Positions 40,490 to 50,849 of a stretch of 64,000 nt of DNA are shown here, in pieces. The DNA lies in assembly GCA_030323885.1 (NCBI GenBank), contig CM059190.1:103643856-103707855 (forward strand). Direction: 5' to 3'. Under the pieces are notes generated by a model, which was given only the letters and a program-made list of their open reading frames with translations, was not told the origin of the DNA and made no database searches. How positions within the stretch are numbered: position 1 is the first letter of the stretch; the number at the start of each line of letters is the position of its first letter. A program made the position numbers and the translations under genes. The DNA comes from Branchipolynoe longqiensis (taxonomy: Eukaryota > Annelida > Polychaeta > Phyllodocida > Polynoidae).

Positions 40490-40725
40490 CACTGTTAATA
40501 TTATTGTTAATATTATCATCATCATCATTATCATCATCATCATCACCGTTATTATTATTATCACCGTTATTATTATCATCATTACCATCACAGTTATTAT
40601 TATTATTATTATTATTATTACCGTTGTTGTTATTATTATGATTATTATCATCACAGTTATTATTATTATTAGTTATTATTATTAGATGTATTATTAGTAT
40701 TATCATCATCATCATCATTATTAAA
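40310..40725. repeat. TTA/TCA/CCG trinucleotide array, 415 bp
   Basis: Runs of TTATTATTA and ATCATCATC with CCATTA and CCGTTA variants. Open in several frames on both strands as poly-N/D, poly-I/M or poly-L/S; composition artefact. Confidence 0.95.
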
Positions 40726-40751
40726 GCTGCCAAATGTGTTTATATAGATAT

Positions 40752-40900
40752 TGTCGTGGGTGTGATGAAAATGGGAAATATTGCGCCTAGAGTGGGACTC
40801 GAACCCACATCTCTTTGCACCCCGGGCCAGGGTGCTAACCATTACACCACCTAGGCTCCCTGACACACTACCCACGCCTACCTGTCTATGTTGTTACTTG
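40752..40900 (-). mobile_element. SINE-B, best preserved head
   Basis: Minus strand: GGGAGCCTAGGTGGTGTAAT, GGTTAGCACCCTGGCCCGGG, GTGCAAAGAGATGTGGGTTC, GAGTCCCACTCTAGGCGC. A box TGGTGTAATGGTTAG and B box GGTTCGAGTCC are clear, and the ends pair as GCCTAG/CTAGGC. The anticodon arm is too long for a normal tRNA, so I do not call a tRNA gene. Confidence 0.75.
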
Positions 40901-41391
40901 CCTGAGAGGTCAGTGCAGACCACTACACTATTTAACATGAAACCGTACAAAATAATGTTCGTGCACACACCGAAATACTGGACATTACAGGCTTGTGTGA
41001 CTTGAAGCAGTGACAGGTTCTATGAAATTGATTTAGGGTTCTTTCAAATGCAGTCATAAATATTGTTTAAATGCACTGGGATCTAAGTTGGAGATCTAGG
41101 ATCAAATGTAAATAAGTGCTTTCCTTTTATTGTATTTCTAAATATTAAAAAATGATCGAATTATATACCTTTAACGGTTCTCACAATCTCTAATGCTGCC
41201 GGTTTATAGGCTACTAGATTATACTAACGTGTGACATTTATAGTCTCATCAATTCCAGGCACGTACAAGGGCCTGCTTTTTTTTTTCAAAGGCAAGGCTT
41301 CAATGATATATAATTATGTATTATGGATGTGTATATTTGTATATTTATATAGCCATAAACTGTTGTGCACATATTGATCTATTTAAGAAAA

Positions 41392-41700
41392 GTTTGTTTG
41401 TTGTTTTACGTCCTAGCAACATATAAGGTTATATCAGGACGAGTACCGACTTGTGACAGTGCGCACTCATGGCAACTTCAATAGTTCTGCCCCACTGAAA
41501 GGCCAGGTGGCCAGCACCATGACCTGATATCCCACTCAGTCACATTATCCTGACACTGAGCCAACCAGTCCTAGCCCTATCCTAATAATTCCAAGCGCCT
41601 GGCTAGGACGCGACAAGTATCAATTTTTAAGTCATTGCTTTGATTTGACCATGGTTCGAGCCAACAAACCCATGGGTTCGGATCTCCCGATCTCCCAAAA
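41392..41700 (-). mobile_element. Core-SINE (H2, T1)
   Basis: TTGTTTTACGTCCTAGCAAC, ATCAGGACGAGTACCGACTT, the core CTAATAATTCCAAGCGCCTG, then a head with CATGGTTCGAGCCAACAAAC and CAAAACAGGAGACAGACGGC. An ordinary mixed H2-T1 copy. Confidence 0.8.
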
Positions 41701-42175
41701 CAGGAGACAGACGGCCATCCCGTCTGAGTTTAAAAAAAACTCGGAACCACAATCGCACCTGTCTATAGCGACATCTGTGGTCAGCGATCCATTGCAATAT
41801 GTGAACAAAACAGGTATTCCACATTCGCGTCTGCTGGTCCCTCACAGGAAGCATTAATTCTGCACCGCAGTGTGTAAACACGCTGAGTCGCAGCTTCAGC
41901 TTACAGACCACAAGTTGGAGCAGTTGTAGTTACCCCAACAGCCTGACACTCCACGATTGTGGATACACATACACAAACTAGTATTTTTTATCTATTTTAT
42001 CTAATGTAAAATACTTTTAGGATAATTTCACTGGAATCTACATTAATAACCCCCATCCTGATATGACCTTAAATGTTTCCAGTATGTAAAACCCCAACTG
42101 ACAACATTAATAATAAATATATATCAAGAACCTAACCAAGCTTGGTCATCAAGAGGTGTGTGATTATTGGCATAA
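41701..42175. mobile_element. MITE-B copy 4, with SINE T1 scrap
   Basis: TCACAGGAAGCATTAATTCT, CTGAGTCGCAGCTTCAGCTT, then ATCTAATGTAAAATACTTTT and CACTGGAATCTACATTAATA. A T1 end (ATCCTGATATGACCTTAAAT, 42056-42095) is inserted between two ACATTAATAA words (42031, 42103), which fits a target duplication. Confidence 0.6.
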
Positions 42176-42204
42176 AGTAAGTTTAAAATATAGCATGATT
42201 GAAT

Positions 42205-42320
42205 AGGATGATTGCATCAGGAAGTCTAATTTACTTTTAGTTTAAATGTTAGGATGCTAGCACCGGAATGACAAGGATTGCGGGTTCAAATCCTGCTCTA
42301 AGTGGGATGTTCTCTCTATT
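42205..42320 (+). mobile_element. SINE-B copy
   Basis: TGATTGCATCAGGAAGTCTA start, TTAGGATGCTAGCACCGGAA, then GATTGCGGGTTCAAATCCTG (B box) and CTCTAAGTGGGATG. The A box is disturbed. Confidence 0.65.
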
Positions 42321-42449
42321 TGCGCGATAACACAGTCATAAATTGAACCAGTACAATATCATGCATGTACCTTATAATATCAAGGTCACCTTGACCTATT
42401 TTCCTAATGAGAGAACAACACTAGACTTCAGTTTCATTTCCATAACTGT

Positions 42450-42668
42450 TTAGGGGTCATGCAAAGTTTCCAACATTTTCACAGTCTTAAACAGCGTAGT
42501 ACTTTTCCAGACCCCAAAATAGTATGCATCAACATTTTAAAACAGAACGCTAAGTACACTGAAAAATATCAACATTTAATTAACCAATAAAAGTTGTACT
42601 TGTCTGACACTCCCCCTGCCCACACGTTATGTGACTGAAAAAGTTGAAAACTTTGACCGACCCCTTAA
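42450..42668. mobile_element. MITE-C copy 2 (219 bp)
   Basis: TTAGGGGTCATGCAAAGTTT to AACTTTGACCGACCCCTTAA. The interior is shared with 31493-31753. It directly precedes the 41-bp array. Confidence 0.75.
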
Positions 42669-42683
42669 TGGGGGGAAAGTATG

Positions 42684-43935
42684 TCACACTTATACCTGTG
42701 CCTACCCACACTCTCCACAAATCATCACACTTATACCTGTGCCTACCCACTCTCCACAAATCATCACACTTATATGTGTGCCTACCCACTCTCCACAAAT
42801 CATCACACTTATACATGTGCCTGCCCACACTCTCCACAAATCATCACACTTATACCTGTGCCTACCCACACTCTCCACAAATCATCACACTTATACCTGT
42901 GCCTGCCCACACTCTCCACAAATCATCACACTTATACGTGTGCCTACCCACACTCTCCACAAATCATCACACTTATACCTGTGCCTACCCACACTCTCCA
43001 CAAATCATCACACTTATACCTGTGCCTACCCACACTCTCCACAAATCATCACACTTATACCTGTGCCTACCCACTCTCCACAAATCATCACACTTATACC
43101 TGTGCCTACCCACACACTCCACAAATCATCACACTTATACCTGTGCCTACCCACACACTCCACAAATCATCACACTTATACCTGTGCCTACCCACACTCT
43201 CCACAAATCATCACACTTATACCTGTGCCAACCCACACTCTCCACAAATCATCACACTTATACCTGTGCCTACCCACTCTCCACAAATCATCACACTTAT
43301 ACATGTGCCTACCCACCCTCTCCACAAATCATCACACTTATACCTGTGCCTACCGACACTCTCCACAAATCATCACACTTATACCTGTGCCAACCCACAC
43401 TCTCCACAAATCATCACACTTATACCTGTGCCTACCCACTCTCCACAAATCATCACACTTATACATGTGCCTACCACACTCTCCACAAATCATCACACTT
43501 ATACCTGTGCCTACCGACACTCTCCACAAATCATCACACTTATACCTGTGCCAACCCACACTCTCCACAAATCATCACACTTATACCTGTGCCTACCCAC
43601 TCTCCACAAATCATCACACTTCTACCTGTGCCTACCCACACTCTCCACGAATCATCACACTTACACCTGTGCCTACCCACACTCTCCACAAATCATCACA
43701 CTTATACCTACACCTACCCACACTCTCCACAAATCATCACACTTATAGCTGTGCCTACCCACACTCTCCACAAATCATCACACTTATACCTGTGCCTACC
43801 CACACTCTCCACAAATCATCACACTTATACATGTGCCTACCCACCCTCTCCACAAATCATCACACTTATACCTGTGCCTACCCACCCTCTCCACAAATCA
43901 TCACACTTATACCTGTGCCTACCCACACATCTACG
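42684..43935 (+). repeat. 41-bp minisatellite, about 31 units, open in three frames
   Basis: The unit is CCTGTGCCTACCCACACTCT, then CCACAAATCATCACACTTAT plus A. A 39-bp variant lacks one CA. No stop codon arises in any forward frame of the unit, and 41 is not a multiple of 3, so three overlapping frames of 355-481 codons coexist (42631-44089). Their products (SSHLYLCLPTL, TNHHTYTCAYPHS, PQIITLIPVPTH) are just the three readings. I see no start signal, introns or family, so I do not call a gene. Confidence 0.95.
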
Positions 43936-44144
43936 CAGATCACATACAGGCCTGTGGGAGAGGATCCCATCCCATTGTGGTTTGTTACAGCATCCTTTCA
44001 CCCACGCCCTGTCCTTAGATAGTACACCAGTGTGCCAGAACACTCCTGGACCCTTCAGGACTGCGACCAGGTGGGATGGTTGTGTATAGTTCTGCCCTAC
44101 TGGCAGACAAGGCTGCAGCACAATGACCTGATATCCCAGTCAGT
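43936..44144. other. SINE T1 scrap and unassigned DNA
   Basis: TATAGTTCTGCCCTACTGGC, then CACAATGACCTGATATCCCA (44085-44137), is T1 on the minus strand. The rest is unassigned. Confidence 0.5.
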
Positions 44145-44575
44145 TGCGGTCGGAGCAGTCGGGGTGGAATCGGGTGGGTAGACTGGGTTCTCGATGGGTT
44201 AGATTGGTGGGTTATTGGAGTTTTATGTCCTGGCAACATCTAAGGTCATATCAGGACGGGTACCGACTTGGGACAGTGCGCGCTCATGGCGACTTTATAG
44301 TGCTGCCTGTCTGGGAGACCAGGCCGCCAGCACCATGACCCAATATCCCACTCAGTCACATTATCCTGATGCTGAACTAACCAGTTCTAGCCATATCCTA
44401 TTAATGCCGAGTGCCAGGCTAGGAAGCGACAGGTATCAATTTTTAAGTCATTGGTTTGACTCGACCGGGAACCGAACTCCCGACCTTCTGCATGCGAAGC
44501 CCGCGCTCTGCCGAATAGCCCACTGGGCCCGGTCGATGGGTTAGAAAGTGAGACCAGCACTAGTTTTGCGCTCTA
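44145..44575. repeat. Duplicated 430-bp block, copy 1
   Basis: GTTGCGGTCGGAGCAGTCGG to CCAGCACTAGTTTTGC recurs at 46935-47370 with few changes, including the SINE inside and the flanking DNA. The SINE insertion therefore came first and the block was copied afterwards. Confidence 0.75.
44204..44532 (-). mobile_element. Core-SINE (H1, T1) with 13-bp target duplication
   Basis: TCGATGGGTTAGA lies on both sides (44191-44203, 44533-44545). T1 (GAGTTTTATGTCCTGGCAAC), core and an H1 head (GGGAACCGAACTCCCGACCT, GCCGAATAGCCCACTGGGCC) are complete. A target duplication of this length is typical of LINE-driven insertion. Confidence 0.85.
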
Positions 44576-45173
44576 AAGTATGGACTGCACAGTTCAGCGA
44601 CAACAATAATCTAACCCGTTCTTGGGTGATCAGTTCAGTTAGGGGCTGTTTTGGTTTTGAAAATTTAAGCTTTCAGTGCACTCTGCAACTTTGCTAATTT
44701 AATTACGTGCTTTGCGATAGAAGTGAAGGTGGTTGTTTATTGGTAAGGCAAAATTTATATATATATATATACATATATTTCAGCAGTACAGTGAGTAGCG
44801 GTTACAGTGTGTAGGGGTGGTAGCGCCGCCTTCGGAGCTGGGGTTGGGGAGGCTGTAGCAGTAGATGACTAGGACAGACTCCATCAGTCCATGGAGCTGA
44901 GTGAGTGATGAGGGAAATGAGGGATATTCCGGGTTATTATACTCATATAATTCTTATACAACATATTGGTACAGGGGTGAGGCAGAGCCAGGACAGGTGA
45001 TTAGGCCAGGTGGCAGCACCAGGTGAGGCGGAAGGCCTGACCAGTCGCTTGAGTAGTTGAGTGTCATTAGTTGTGCAGTGTCATTCAGGTGCCAACTAGA
45101 GACACAGTTATAGGTCAATCAGTTTACGGATAATTACACTCGTATAATTGCTTATACAGCATATATATATTCA
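44576..45173. other. Unassigned, with a MITE-A end scrap and TA run
   Basis: GGTTTTGAAAATTTAAGCTT, then GCACTCTGCAACTTTGC (44651-44695) is a MITE-A end. A TATATA run lies at 44756-44778. TATACTCATATAATTCTTAT and ACACTCGTATAATTGCTTAT (44938, 45136) are a short repeat also seen near 63870. Confidence 0.5.
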
Positions 45174-45425
45174 TATATGAGCCTGTCTCAAAAGGTAATA
45201 AGTAATATGGGACAAAACTTTGTCCATTGTAACGATTAACATACTATCTGCTCATGCATTTTCTCAGGACAAACTGATTTATGGTGTTTCATAATCCCAA
45301 TAGAATACATATTGATTTGAAGCAAATGTCCTTGTGTTTTCAGTGTAACCGTTTCTGTGCTGTTTTGTGTCAATCGTTACGAGGAAAAATAGATTAGTTA
45401 GCACCTTTTGAGACAGGCTCATATA
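45174..45425. mobile_element. MITE-D (252 bp), perfect 23-bp inverted ends
   Basis: TATATGAGCCTGTCTCAAAA plus GGT, against ACCTTTTGAGACAGGCTCAT plus ATA. The interior shows weak symmetry (AACGATTAACATAC/CAATCGTTACGAGG). The only copy in the window. The outer TATA may be the target. No protein. Confidence 0.85.
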
Positions 45426-45762
45426 TATTCTTCCTATTACAGAACGGAGGAAAGAAAACTACACCCAGGCACATAAGAGAGGGGGGAGTGGGGGAGAAAA
45501 GAAATGTTGTTTTAGTATGGTTCTGGTCACGTGGTCTGACCCGAGCACTGCGCATGCGTGCTCTCACAATGCCGCGTTCACATCAGCAGATTGGCTATTA
45601 CCGACGCGACACAGTTTCCCGCCTCATAGCGAAATTTGACACCGATTGCAGCGACCAGAACAACAAGATTTCTTCTTCCTTTTCTTTTTTAAAATTTAAA
45701 GGTGCATGTGTGGTTTTAGTTTAATTGTGCACGACGGCGTGTAATGAATGCATTTCAATTTA
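45426..45762. other. Unassigned stretch
   Basis: Frame 45488-45724 (78 codons) has GGTCACGTGG and CGCATGCG words in its DNA but no recognised domain. Nothing else seen. Confidence 0.45.
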
Positions 45763-46797
45763 AAGCGGCACAGTCTGATGAAAGCATCACATTTTTCTAA
45801 ATCGAAAACACTGACCTAGATTTTTGATTCTGCGTATCTAATTGAGATACTGGTGCACTCATAATTCATTTGAAAACACTAGCATATAGCTACAGTCAAA
45901 ACAATAAACTCCGAACAAAACCGCAAAGGGCTAGTAGAGCAAATAATGTGCCACTACTGAAGCAGACCAGAACCCAAATAAAAGCTCATGAGAGAAGCAC
46001 GCTGGAAATGGCTGCCAAGGTGTGGAATGCCCAAATGGTAAAGGAACAACAAATTCCTGACCTAAAAACATACAAATAATATATGTGAAAAATAAGGCTA
46101 GGAAACCCCCACTAAGCTGCACCGCAAAGGGGCATGTGATATGTCACGGCCCACCAGCGGGATGCCCAATGGAAGGTAACCATGCCAAGAATAGCCAGAT
46201 AACACACCACACAGCTACATACAAGCCTATGATATGTAAATAGGAGTAGGCTAGTCTAGTAATAAGAGTAGAAAAAATAAAATACATATATGCCAAGAAA
46301 ATCCAAAAAAACTAACATAGGCTACTAACCATACCAACCAATTATCTATCTGCTACTGAAATGCAGGCAATCAAATACCTTATCAGCAGCCACTGTGTGG
46401 TAAGATAACACCAACACTACAACTGGCCAGCATTGAAAACAAGCCTAGGTACCCGGGTTTATATGCTATGGACAGTATAAATACCGCCTCAATAAACAAA
46501 AAAACAACAAAAAAACGCATCATTTGTTGCATGGAAGGGGATACTATGTCAATTTAATAGAACCTGTTATGGCTGAAGCATAGGGTGTCCAGCATTTCAA
46601 TGTGGCGGCAAAATTAATTTCACATGTTTTCACTTCAAATATCGCTTACGGTCAAGCCATCAATTCAATAATTAATTCAAAGTAAAATAAGATATATTAT
46701 GACAACCAATCTAATCTGCTTATCTCTTCAAATAAAAATTAAACAAAAAAGCAAGAAACTCAAAGCCATTGGACTATGCAACTTTAAAAATTAGTCA
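45763..46797 (-). mobile_element. MITE-A copy split by LINE-C
   Basis: TTTAAAGCGGCACAGTCTGA to CACTCATAATTCATTT (45867), then LINE-C, then GCATCATTTGTTGCATGGAA through GTTTTCACTTCAAATATCGC to GACTATGCAACTTTAA (46790). TCATTT/ATCATTT beside the break may be the target duplication. Confidence 0.75.
45868..46515 (+). mobile_element. LINE-C 3' fragment, copy 1
   Basis: The coding end reads AYSYSQNNKLRTKPQRASRA, then LLKQTRTQIKAHERSTLEMA and KVWNAQMVKEQQIPDLKTYK with a stop at 46077. The copy at 58110 has KTYKKYLCKIKT, so the tail is shortened here. The 3' region (GGCCAGCATTGAAAACAAGC, GGTATTTATACTGTCCATAG read in reverse, CCTCAATAAACAAAAAAACA) is shared with 58900-59045. Confidence 0.75.
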
Positions 46798-46934
46798 AAG
46801 TGTGGGATCTGGTGTGAATTTATGTTTGCTGACCAGGTGCAATAAATCTGACCAGATTAGGAAACTTTGATCTCTGAATTAATGCAGGGCGCTAACCCGA
46901 CCGACGACTGCCGACTTGCGCTGATTCAGTCGGG

Positions 46935-47370
46935 TCGTCTGGTTGCGGTCGGAGCAGTCGGGGTGGAATCGGGTCGGTAGACTGGGTTGTCGATGTGTTA
47001 GATTGGTTGGTTATTGGAGTTTTACGTCCTGGTAACATCTAAGGTCATATCAGGACGGGTACCGACTTGGGACAATGCGCGCTCATGGCGACTTTATAGT
47101 GCTGCCTGACTGGGAGACCAGGCCGCCTGCACCATGACCCGATATCCCACTCAGTCACATTATCCTGATGCTGAACTAACCAGTTCTAGCCATATCCTAA
47201 TAATGCCGAGTGCCAGGCTAGGAAGCGACAGGTATCAATTTTTAAGTCATTGGTTTGACTCGACCGGGAACCGAACTCCCGACCTTCCGCACGCGAAGCC
47301 CGCGCTCTGCCGAATAGGCCACTGGGCCCGGTCGATGGGTTAGAAAGTGAGTCCAGCACTAGTTTTGCTG
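46935..47370. repeat. Duplicated 430-bp block, copy 2, with core-SINE
   Basis: Near-identical to 44145-44575. The SINE is at 47003-47331, with TCGATGTGTTAGA before and TCGATGGGTTAGA after. One change in the left duplication arose after or during copying. 46798-46934 is unassigned. Confidence 0.75.
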
Positions 47371-47700
47371 ACTCTACCTAATTCTCTCTGAAATAGTACA
47401 CAGTTATTATGCACGCTCACCTGTCTATGTGCCCTATATGAGATCCTGGTCATGGCACCAGTGTTATGGGGGTGATGCAGATTGGAAGTATTGCGCCTAG
47501 AGCAGCATTTGAACCTACACCTCTTGCATTCTGGGATAGTGTGATGACCATTCCACCACCTAGGATCCGTGATGTCATCACCCTAGCCATGCCCACCTGT
47601 CTTCCTGATTTCCCAGTGAGGCAGCACTATGAAGTCGCCATGAGTGCGCACTGTCACAAGTCGGTACCCGTCCTGATATGACCCTAGATGTTGCCAGGTC
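47371..47700. mobile_element. SINE-B joined to a core-SINE T1
   Basis: GCGCCTAGAGCAGCATTTGA to CACCACCTAGGATCCGTG (47489-47574) is SINE-B on the minus strand. From GATTTCCCAGTGAGGCAGCA to GTAAAACTCCATC (47608-47713) it is T1 on the plus strand. They meet after CCCACCTGTCTTCC. Confidence 0.65.
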
Positions 47701-47744
47701 GTAAAACTCCATCAACTTTAGAACACAGACTACGAGGTGGAACA

Positions 47745-47800
47745 CGCTCACATACATCCGACTGTTCAATTAGATTAATCTGACTAAACCGACAAATCGG
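47745..47800 (+). other. Empty target site of MITE-A
   Basis: ACTGTTCAATTAGATTAATC plus TGACTAA here matches the two flanks of the MITE-A at 48738-49067 (ACTGTTCAATTAGATTAA... and ...TTAATCTGACTAA). This is the uninterrupted form, with a single TTAA at 47775-47778. Confidence 0.8.
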
Positions 47801-47807
47801 AACCTCG

Positions 47808-48690
47808 GACGCGATAGCCGAATAGGTAGAGCGCAGGCCTCCCGTGTGGAAGGTTGGAGGTTCAATTCCCAGTCGAGTCAAACCAATGACATACTAAACT
47901 GATACTTGTCACTTCCTAGCTTGGCGCACGGCATTAATAGGTTAGGGCAAGGACTGGTTTGCTCAGTGTCAGGATAATGTGACTGAGTGGGATATCAGGT
48001 CCTGGTCCTGGTGGCCTATAAAAGCACCATGGAAAGGAAGGGGAACCTACCAAGTATTTACCCATAGTAAGCAATGGTAATTAAAATAGCCTGAACAACA
48101 TTCTCCAAAATGTATAGAGTGTTAACATCAAGTAAGATATTAATAAATACAAGGAAGCGTATTCTTCAGTGTTATGTGTGGTCTACTCTAATGTATGGGG
48201 CTGAGACATGGACAATCTCTAAGAAAATGTACAAACGTTTAGCAGCATTTGAGATGTGGACATATCGAAGGATGATGAAAATATCATGGACAAAGAAGAT
48301 CACCAACAAAGAAGTTCTCAGAAAAATTAAAAATAAGAAACTCTTGTTTGCCACTATACCGACAAAGAAACTTACTTATTTTGGCCACATCATTCATCAG
48401 AGTTCAATATGCCGTACATTGTTGGAAAGGAAGGTGAATGGCAGCAGAGGGAGAGGGAGACCAAGAACATCATGGTTTACAAATATTTCACAGTGGACAG
48501 GCTTGAATTATTCACTGTCTATTAGAACAGCACACCATCGGGACAAGTGGAAAACCATTGCATCCAACCCTCGACTAGAGCACGGAACTATTGATTGATT
48601 GGTGCACGTTGTCACAAGTCGGTATCGTCCTGGTATGACCTTAGATGTTGCTAGGACGTAGAACTCCAACAACCACCCAACCAATATTAG
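47808..48690 (+). mobile_element. Core-SINE (H1, T1) split by an RTE-like LINE
   Basis: The head GATAGCCGAATAGGTAGAGC and B box GGTTCAATTCCCAGTCGAG run through the core to GGCCTATAAAAGCACCAT (48030). T1 resumes at 48601 with GGTGCACGTTGTCACAAGTC and ends GCTAGGACGTAGAACTCCAA. Confidence 0.8.
48031..48600 (+). pseudogene. RTE-like LINE fragment, copy 2, in a SINE
   Basis: From 48110 the frame reads MYRVLTSSKILINTRKRILQ, STLMYGAETWTISKKMYKRL, then YFGHIIHQS, GRGRPRTSWFTNISQWTGLN and RLEHGTID to a stop at 48596. Upstream an in-frame TGA (48092-48094) stands where copy 1 has CGA. This copy keeps the natural C-terminus that copy 1 lost. It ends in ATTGATTG, as copy 1 does. The catalytic core is absent. 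The first 45 bp (48031-48075) are not shared with copy 1. Confidence 0.8.
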
Positions 48691-48737
48691 AGTGCAGCCT
48701 ACGACGTGGTCAATGGTCATGGGACTGTTCAATTAGA

Positions 48738-49067
48738 TTAAAGTTGCATAGTCCGATGGTTCTGAATTTCTATATTTTTCTGAGATAAATATATTAGATC
48801 GATCACTAGTATCTACTTTACATTAGTTCAAAGTTACTTTTATTTTAAATGGTAAACTTTTGAGATATTTTGAATGCAAACATGAAAAACTCTGACACCA
48901 TAGATTTCTGCAGTAACAGGTTCAGTTAAATTGACTCAGTATTGCCTTCTACACAGAAACAAATGCTTAATAAGTGGATCAGTATCTAAGTTAGATATGT
49001 TAAATCAAATCTAGATAATTGGTTTGGTTTTGAAACTTTGATATTTCATCGGACTATGCAGCTTTAA
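48738..49067 (+). mobile_element. MITE-A, complete, with proven TTAA target
   Basis: AGTTGCATAGTCCGATGG to CATCGGACTATGCAGCT between two TTAAs (48738-48741, 49064-49067). The flanks join seamlessly in the empty site at 47763-47785. The element is 322 bp without the target. Confidence 0.92.
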
Positions 49068-49104
49068 TCTGACTAAGACCTCACACCCGGAACCAATATA
49101 TTAT

Positions 49105-49265
49105 GGCAGACACTATCATCATCATCATGCTGTCGGTCACTATGCGACAAAGACTGCTTTCATTACTTGACTGCCGCTCTCCATTTAGCTCTCTGCTGTG
49201 AGAGTTGCGTCCATGAGTCGGTCTTAATGTCTCTCAGCTTCAGGTTTCTTGGTAACCCGGGCGAC
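49105..49265 (-). pseudogene. LINE 3'-end relic, reversed copy of 10200-10440
   Basis: Minus strand: ACCAAGAAACCTGAAGCTGA, GAGACATTAAGACCGACTCA, TGGACGCAACTCTCACAGCA, AATGGAGAGCGGCAGTCAAG, then CATGATGATGATG tail. It encodes the same LKLRDIKTDSWTQLSQQRAK motif. The plus-strand frame 49167-49487 overlaps it antisense and is not a gene. Confidence 0.65.
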
Positions 49266-50000
49266 GACCGAGCCGGTATGGTGTTTTGTGCGGTTGTACA
49301 TTTCATGAAAGCTGCCTGCAAAAGTGTTGAAGTGCTGCTGGCTTTTGCAAGTTACCAGCGGCACTCTCTCGGGGAGCAAATAGAGGTTTCACACCTGCAA
49401 GAAAATCTCAAGACAGGCGCAAAACTATTTGTCCCTGCAGTGGCTGGTCGGGAGATGTTGGGAGTTCCATACATCAACCGCCCTTAATGCTGCCACAGTG
49501 ACATGGTTTTCTGTTTAGGGTTTGCTCCCTTTAGCCTTCGGTTCTGTCAAGAACCTGTACCACAAGGCAGTGGTTTACAACTCTGCAAGGCAGGGGCGTC
49601 AAACTCCCTGAGGTATTGCTATACCTGCAATACGTGCATACCCAGCAGACACTAAGTGAACATTATATTAATGCGTTAAATAGGGTTTTAATATTGGAGC
49701 AACATGACACAGCTTTAGAATTGTTGAAAGAGTGTCTGGCACTGCTATGTACTGAAGGCACTCACCCATCCTCACCTCTCCATTGCCGAACCGCCACCGA
49801 CATTATGACGTCACCGCATAATGGCTTCATCACATGCAATACCCAGCTTCAACCCAGGCAGGCAGTCGGTACCCAAGTCATTAAGTTAAAACCTGCTCAG
49901 ACAACCTGTTACAGCGGACAAAACAGTCAAGCATCCCCCTCTCACACCAGCCAGACTTGGGCACTAACCAGTCTTCTTTTGTGGGCTGACCATTCTGTTG
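49266..50000. other. Unassigned stretch, 735 bp
   Basis: Longest region without a recognised repeat in this half of the window. Frames at 49616-50056 and the end of 49167-49487 look somewhat protein-like (for example YINALNRVLILEQHDTALEL), but I recognise no family. It could hide host or old LINE sequence. Confidence 0.45.
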
Positions 50001-50340
50001 ACCGGAACCAGATGAGTTGGCCGAATGACTTGAGCGTTCGTCTCCCGTTTTGGTAGATCGTGGAATTCGAACCCTAGTCGAATCAACGCAATGACTTAAA
50101 AATTGATACTTGTCGCTTCCTAGCCAGGCACTCGGCATTATTAGGATAAGACAAGGACTGGTTAGCTCAGGGTCAGGACTATGTGACTCAGTGGGATATT
50201 GGGTCATGGTACTGGAGGCCTGATTTCCCAGTGGGGCAGCACTATTAAAGTCACCATGAGTGCACACTGTCACAAGTCGGTACCCGTCCTGATCTGACCT
50301 TAGATGTTGCCAGGAGGTGAAACTCCAACAACCAACCAAC
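50001..50340 (+). mobile_element. Core-SINE (H2, T1), complete
   Basis: Head GATGAGTTGGCCGAATGACT, B box ATTCGAACCCTAGTCGA, core and T1 to GTGAAACTCCAACAACCAAC. Full length, about 335 bp. Confidence 0.85.
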
Positions 50341-50849
50341 TAACTCTTAGTTATTCGGTCATTGCCTTCCCATCATGCAATTAGTGCATTGTCTATTATG
50401 TAACTCAAAGTACCTTCATATATCGCCTTTATATATTACATAATGGATGAGTTCAGTTATAGCAATATATCACGCTTTATTCCGTACTCATTAAGACATA
50501 CGCCTCTCCTTGAATATCAAGCCTGCCTCACATTATTTGATAGTATGACTTGAATTGCATTAATCAGGGATTGGGTTTTCAGATTCAGCTAAAATAATCA
50601 GCTAATATGAGCCATGTTGGTAATGTGGTCGATATGAGGAATCAGGTATTGGGGCATATCGGAGACAAATTAGTGGACAGTGGAGAGCCTGGGTGTGGTG
50701 TATCATGCAAGTTATATAATAAGTAGACAGGTGGGTGGGTGAAAAAATGGATTGTGTCACCAGCTAAATGGGAAGTAAGGCAGTGACCACTGGAGAGGGG
50801 GGGGGGTGGTTCTGATGGGCTGAACAGCGGCAAAGACGTGCAGAAGGTC
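50341..50849. other. Unassigned stretch, 500 bp
   Basis: AT-rich, then a G run at about 50796-50808. No gene. Confidence 0.5.

Larger units (their letters stand above)
40208..41175. mobile_element. MITE-A copy broken by a triplet array and a SINE-B
   Basis: TTTAAAGTTGCAGTATCCGA and AACAAATTAATGTGATTGTT, then ATTATA (40204-40285) is the start. After the TTA/TCA array and SINE-B it continues with GACAGGTTCTATGAAATTGA, TTGTTTAAATGCACTGGGAT and CTAAGTTGGAGATCTAGGAT (41009-41105). A separate AAAGCTGCCAAATG scrap lies at 40723. Confidence 0.6.

Noticed and set aside
40752..40900. Functional tRNA gene from the SINE-B head
   Set aside because: A and B boxes are good but the anticodon arm is oversized. 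The same head occurs many times with decayed arms and SINE flanks.
42631..44089. Open frames of 463, 481 and 355 codons as a histidine/threonine-rich protein
   Set aside because: All three forward frames are open over the same 41-bp repeat; there is no start context, domain or codon preference for one frame.
49167..49487. 106-codon frame
   Set aside because: Its first third is antisense to a LINE relic; the rest matches nothing I recognise.
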